Of a DNA stretch of 64,000 bases, positions 60,329 through 64,000 are shown in pieces; within the stretch, counting starts at the first letter, position 1; the number at the start of each line of letters is the position of its first letter. The stretch covers positions 1,674,001-1,738,000 of the forward strand of contig NZ_WMBQ01000001.1 of NCBI RefSeq assembly GCF_009708035.1, read 5' to 3'. The notes below the pieces were generated by a model, which worked only from the letters and a program-made list of their open reading frames with translations, was not told the origin of the DNA and searched no databases. The stretch is from Hyphomicrobium album (GTDB lineage Bacteria > Pseudomonadota > Alphaproteobacteria > Rhizobiales > Hyphomicrobiaceae). A program made the position numbers and the translations under genes.

Positions 60329-62668
60329 CTAGTGCTTCTCCAAATCCGAGAGGATGCCCTGTATGGCAACATCGTTCTCGCCTGCACACATCTGGGCATC
60401 GAGCAGGCGCTGGACGACCGGCGAAAGCCACCAGTTCATCGGCATCTTACCCGCGATCAGCAATGGACCGGGCTTATCGATGCAGAGGGGCCCGGAAACA
60501 TCATCGTCATCGAGAACGACGTGCTGCGAAACCCGAATTTCGCGAAAGCTCGCCTTCTCACCGAGGGCCGTCAACGACGTCGAGAGATCGTCCTTAAGCA
60601 ATTCGGCTCTTTCCGTGCGCGCGGCATTCAGCGTCTGCAACGGGTCGACACTCAGGCGCGAGAGAAGCGATTCCGAGAGTTTGGCAACCCTGTTGTTGAG
60701 CGACGCCCATGGCCGGCCGGGCAGATACCAGTAGGCATCCCTGTTCGTTCTTCGCTCAAGGCCGGGTTCGTAGTCCCAGGCGTCATTGGTCAGGTACACG
60801 ACACTGACGCGCAAGCCGCGATCGATCAGGACGTCGATGATGGGCTGGAGCGTATGCAGGCCGGTATTGTCGTAGTACCCCCCGTCAACGGCCCGCGCGG
60901 TCAATTGCCCCCGGCCGCGTCTCAATTGGCCGGATGGGGAGATAACAGGAAACCTTGAACTCAACACTGCAGCGGTGGAGAGGCGCAAATCTGGCGCCCG
61001 CTCCAGTCCGTAGATGTAGCGTCCGACTTCATCGGCCGGATTGTCGAATTCCCTGGCGCTCAGCAACTCGAACACGTTCAGCGAAAATGGATAGAGCACG
61101 ATGGCCGGGCTCGCCCCGCCGGAATCACCAAGTTCGATCTCCGACGCGACGATCGGACGGCCCGTATCGACGGAGGTCGCGTTGAGGAACAAGAGGGGCA
61201 GCCAATCGGAGGTCTCGTGACCGCCAAGATAGCCGACGGCCCGGCAGAGCCCTCGTTCGTCTTTTGGCTCGCCGCATGGGGTGGGATCACCATGGACGAT
61301 GCCGTTGTAGTGTCGCTCGAGTGAATGTTCGAGCAAGACGGCACGGTCAGGATACAGGGTGCCCGGCCCCGCTGGAGAGGGGATGGCGATATTGTCTCGC
61401 AAGAAAAGGCCGGCGACGGTAGGGGACAGGAAATCTCCCGCCGCAAGGACTTGCAGGCATGCGCGCCAGCTCTTGGTCGGATCACGATCCCGGCTTTCGT
61501 TTGCAAACCACATAGGATCGCCGCGTCCGCAAGGAGGCGTTTGGCCGACGTGTCCCTCCGCGAGCGCGGCGCGGGTTAGGGCGAGCCCCACCGACCCGCC
61601 CGAGGCTCCCGACATCGCAAATATCCTGCGGCCGATGTCCCCATACTTCGATGGCTCAGCCCGGGTGGCATCCAACAGAGCTCCAAGCACCGTTGCCGTC
61701 AGGAAGGCCGCACGGCTTGCGCCGCCCTGAGCTGCCACAAGCATAACCCGCGGGCAATCGGCGACTGTGGCCTTGCAATCGTTGGCGCCTCTCCACTTGT
61801 CGAGAGCTTCAGCCAGCAATGCCTGCCTTGCCGCTGCTGGATCGCGTTTTGCGTCGCCGGCCAGTTGCGCAGCCAGCCAGTGCGGACTCTCGTAGACCCG
61901 CACATCATGGAACCGTGTATTGAGGCTGGACAATAGGACTGCTAGCGCCACCGCGGTGGCGACCAGCGGCCAGTGCCACCGTTGAGAAACAATAGCCAGT
62001 GGCGTGAGAAACGGCAGCCACGCGCCCAGAAGGACTGGAAGCAAGGCTGCCCGGCCGATGGTCGCGGTGAAGTCGAGCGGCCAGAAGAATGCCCAGAAGA
62101 ACATCAGCATGGCGATAAGTGCGTATGTCTTCTGAATCCAATCGGACAGCCTGCTGTCGGCAAGCAACCCCTGCGTTGGCATGCGGCCAATGCGTATGAG
62201 GTGGCGCAACGCGATATAGCCGATGTATGCGAGGGCCGAACCGGCAACTGCCCAGGACAAGTGTCTCAGGCCCTCGCGTGCTTCCTTCGCCTCTTTCAGT
62301 TGTCCCAGGCCGTCAAGCTCTGCACTGGCTCCTCTGAGACCGAGAGCAACGATGGCAAAAGGCAAGAGGCCAAGGAGGCGTGGCAACCAGAGATCGATCG
62401 ACTGCGCCCAGCGCTGAAACTCAGCGCGGTCTTCGACAATCCCGGTTCGCATGTCGCTCACGGCATGGCGGGCCGCGAGATGGACCGGAATCGCCCAGAA
62501 AGCGAGCAGGATCAGCGCATACGCAGCGGCTGCCTCTCCGGCCAATCGCTCAAGGAAAAGATCCTGAATTTGGGGGACGAGGAGAATGAGCGCTGCACCC
62601 GCCAGTAGGCTCAAAAGGCTCAACCGGCAATGCCAGAGTCTGAACCGGGCGTGGTTGAGAATTAGCAT
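60329..62668 (-). CDS. polytopic membrane protein with patatin-like lipase domain
   Basis: A 779-residue protein. About seven hydrophobic helices fill the first 250 residues. A patatin-like phospholipase domain follows: oxyanion loop AAQGGASRAAF (about 313-323), nucleophile elbow SGASGGSVG (Ser about 356) and the catalytic Asp in AVDGGYYDN (about 595). Fusion to an N-terminal membrane bundle places the lipase at its own membrane. First gene of an operon with the protease-nuclease. A TTG four codons upstream (62680) is an alternative start. The substrate is not known. Confidence 0.82.
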   Translation of the reverse strand: MLILNHARFRLWHCRLSLLSLLAGAALILLVPQIQDLFLERLAGEAAAAYALILLAFWAIPVHLAARHAVSDMRTGIVEDRAEFQRWAQSIDLWLPRLLGLLPFAIVALGLRGASAELDGLGQLKEAKEAREGLRHLSWAVAGSALAYIGYIALRHLIRIGRMPTQGLLADSRLSDWIQKTYALIAMLMFFWAFFWPLDFTATIGRAALLPVLLGAWLPFLTPLAIVSQRWHWPLVATAVALAVLLSSLNTRFHDVRVYESPHWLAAQLAGDAKRDPAAARQALLAEALDKWRGANDCKATVADCPRVMLVAAQGGASRAAFLTATVLGALLDATRAEPSKYGDIGRRIFAMSGASGGSVGLALTRAALAEGHVGQTPPCGRGDPMWFANESRDRDPTKSWRACLQVLAAGDFLSPTVAGLFLRDNIAIPSPAGPGTLYPDRAVLLEHSLERHYNGIVHGDPTPCGEPKDERGLCRAVGYLGGHETSDWLPLLFLNATSVDTGRPIVASEIELGDSGGASPAIVLYPFSLNVFELLSAREFDNPADEVGRYIYGLERAPDLRLSTAAVLSSRFPVISPSGQLRRGRGQLTARAVDGGYYDNTGLHTLQPIIDVLIDRGLRVSVVYLTNDAWDYEPGLERRTNRDAYWYLPGRPWASLNNRVAKLSESLLSRLSVDPLQTLNAARTERAELLKDDLSTSLTALGEKASFREIRVSQHVVLDDDDVSGPLCIDKPGPLLIAGKMPMNWWLSPVVQRLLDAQMCAGENDVAIQGILSDLEKH

Positions 62669-62773
62669 TGACTGTGCCAACCGGCGGAATGAGCAAAATG
62701 CGATGGTGATCTGAAACGACTACAGTTTACCCCCTTCGTGTGAAGCGCGGAATACGGATTGCGGCCGGCACGA

Positions 62774-63385
62774 TCAATTCAGGTAGCACAATCCCGCTCG
62801 CCTGAACCCGCGCGTCAGCGTGGCATGTGAGACTTCCAGCCGTTCGGCGACTAAGCCGATGGGGATGCCGCACTGCGTGACGTGGCGGTGGCCTTCCAGA
62901 ATCTCATCAATGGCCAGAGCCCTCGGCCTTCCGACACGCGCGCCGCGCTGCTTTGCGGCTGCCAGTCCTAGCACGGTGTTCTCGCGGATCATGTCGCGGT
63001 TGAATTCCGCGAAGGCGGCGAAGAGGTGATAGACCAGCTTGCCGCCCGGCGTTGTCGTGTTGATGCCTTCGGCCAGCGAGCAGAAATGGATGCCTTCATT
63101 CCCGAGCCGCACCAGCAGATCAGACAGGTGCTGCACCGAGCGGCCCAGCCGGTCGAGCTTGAGAACGACCAGCGCATCGCCGCGCTTCAATGTCTTGAGG
63201 GCTTCGTCCAGACCGGGGCGGTTGGCCTTGCCGCCTGAGATTCCGTGGTCCTTGAAAACCCGATCACAGCGCGCGGCTTTGAGCGCGTCCAGCTGCATCC
63301 TGAGCTTTTGATCGGCGGTGGAAACCCGCGCATAGCCTATGCGCCGCCCGGTGACTTCGATGCTGGGGAGAAAGAGCTTCGTCAT
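62774..63385 (-). CDS. small serine resolvase/invertase
   Basis: A 203-residue Tn3-type resolvase-like recombinase. Nucleophile Ser22 in IGYARVSTADQ, the LKLDRLGRSVQHL arm region, the AEFNRDMIRENT E-helix and a C-terminal helix-turn-helix (IGLVAERLEVSHATLTRGF). GAGGTGA precedes the ATG. It has no adjacent transposase and probably belongs to the island's own mobility or dimer resolution. Confidence 0.92.
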   Translation of the reverse strand: MTKLFLPSIEVTGRRIGYARVSTADQKLRMQLDALKAARCDRVFKDHGISGGKANRPGLDEALKTLKRGDALVVLKLDRLGRSVQHLSDLLVRLGNEGIHFCSLAEGINTTTPGGKLVYHLFAAFAEFNRDMIRENTVLGLAAAKQRGARVGRPRALAIDEILEGHRHVTQCGIPIGLVAERLEVSHATLTRGFRRAGLCYLN

Positions 63386-63532
63386 GACGTCACCTCGCCA
63401 AAATCGATCCTTTTTGCCGAGGTGCTAAGAGCGCTAGTGCTAGCGCGCCAGTTTGGCGGAGTTCCGCCGCTTGCCAAGTGTCGTCCTGTCATTCTCGTGC
63501 TAGTTTTTCCTCCTCTACAATAACGATCGTTT

Positions 63533-63889
63533 ATGTTGAGCAGGAAAGCACTAGCAATAGCAAGCCTGTGTACCATCGTATGCACGCAGGCGGGCATCGC
63601 CGAAGAGGGCTTCAAGAGTTCTGAATTCTTGGGGCTGTCTGTGGAAAAGCAGCGTGGCTATATCTCTACCGCTGCTACGGCAGCGGGCGTGATCGCGAAC
63701 CTGAACCGGGCGGGCCAAGCAAAGTGCATTGATGATTGGGTTGGCCAGTACAGTGCCAGTGGCTATCAGCCCGTTATCGCAGCGATGAAGAAGCTCCCGG
63801 ACTATCACCCCATGGCTGTTACGCTGACTGTTATAGAGAAGGCATGCGGAGAGTTCCGGTACGCTAAGGCAACTGCGGCATCGCCATAG
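63533..63889 (+). CDS. small secreted hypothetical protein
   Basis: A 118-residue protein with a signal peptide (ALAIASLCTIVCTQAGIA, cleavage likely after GIA) and a helical body. It has two cysteines (QAKCIDDWVG and IEKACGEFRY) that could pair, and the FLGLSVEKQRGYISTA segment. No clear ribosome site is visible. Divergent from the resolvase. Family not recognised; similar small secreted proteins occur on plasmids and islands of Hyphomicrobiales. Confidence 0.65.
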   Translation: MLSRKALAIASLCTIVCTQAGIAEEGFKSSEFLGLSVEKQRGYISTAATAAGVIANLNRAGQAKCIDDWVGQYSASGYQPVIAAMKKLPDYHPMAVTLTVIEKACGEFRYAKATAASP

Positions 63890-64000
63890 TGACCGTCGAT
63901 TCTTTGCGCTCGACGAGATCAAGACTGCGATTTGTATCGGTGTTCGGTGCGGACGCTTCGAACCCGCGCTGCTTTTCTGCGGCCCGTTCGGCCAGATCGT
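63864..64000 (-). CDS. 3' end of an unidentified island gene (partial)
   Basis: An open frame running from the window edge to a TAG at 63864, encoding the last 44 residues of a charged protein (LAERAAEKQRGFEAS ... LVERKESTV). It overlaps the end of the secreted protein gene by 26 bases on the opposite strand. Too little is visible to name it. Confidence 0.35.
   Translation of the reverse strand, partial: DLAERAAEKQRGFEASAPNTDTNRSLDLVERKESTVTMAMPQLP

Noticed and set aside
51914-64000. Right attachment site of the island
   Set aside because: I looked for a repeat of the tRNA-Arg 3' end (GGTTCGAATCC region) on either strand and did not see one in the window.

Overview
The window is high-GC, densely packed chromosomal DNA from an alphaproteobacterium. 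It is most likely a member of the Hyphomicrobiales (Rhizobiales), plausibly a methylotrophic Hyphomicrobium-like organism. The pointers are alphaproteobacteria-type genes (trcR/DUF1013, gapR/DUF2312, cpdR, DUF1244, hisN-type histidinol phosphatase), a ROSE-type RNA thermometer before hsp20, a PHA depolymerase, and two separate pqqA genes for the PQQ precursor peptide. The species cannot be fixed from the sequence alone.

Region 1 (1-50 kb) is mostly core genome. Blocks include: a MoaD/ThiS-like protein plus a BNR-repeat protein; phosphoglycolate phosphatase, alanine dehydrogenase and an alpha/beta hydrolase; rpsU and purEK; an MFS transporter, two YdcH-like proteins and an acyl-CoA synthetase; trcR, phaJ, ribF-ileS-lspA and a lipoprotein; pqqA copy 1; a run of small envelope and cytoskeletal genes (bactofilin, gapR, DUF1244, N-formylglutamate amidohydrolase); DUF1036-pyk; rpmJ and tRNA-Val; cpdR, a second N-formylglutamate amidohydrolase and hisN; a PldB-like hydrolase; hsp20 under a ROSE element; gltBD; a cupredoxin; a DUF459 protein; speD with a structured leader; an AsmA protein; phaZ; a cytochrome c; pqqA copy 2; and polA. 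Two near-identical hairpin/terminator units at 29.4-29.65 kb look like tandem small RNA genes.

Region 2 (50.3-64 kb) is an integrated genomic island beginning at the 3' end of a tRNA-Arg(CCG) gene. Its large serine recombinase is convergent with the tRNA, and the last codons of the recombinase are antisense to the tRNA. Behind it lie a small acidic protein, an N6-adenine methyltransferase-like protein, and a two-gene AAA ATPase plus subtilisin-like protease module that matches the IetAS anti-phage/plasmid-stability system. Next come a frameshifted remnant of a cytosine-5 DNA methyltransferase, a small basic Ala/Lys-rich repeat protein, and a two-gene minus-strand operon. That operon encodes a polytopic membrane protein with a patatin-like lipase domain, then a trypsin-like protease fused to a DRGH-motif (NUC1-type) endonuclease. 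A small resolvase, a small secreted protein and the end of an unidentified gene close the window. The far end of the island is not visible.

The most interesting candidate is the membrane patatin lipase + protease-nuclease pair (57962-62668). It carries three potentially toxic enzymatic activities beside a known type of protease-based defence module. Its role as a defence or abortive-infection system is inferred, not shown.
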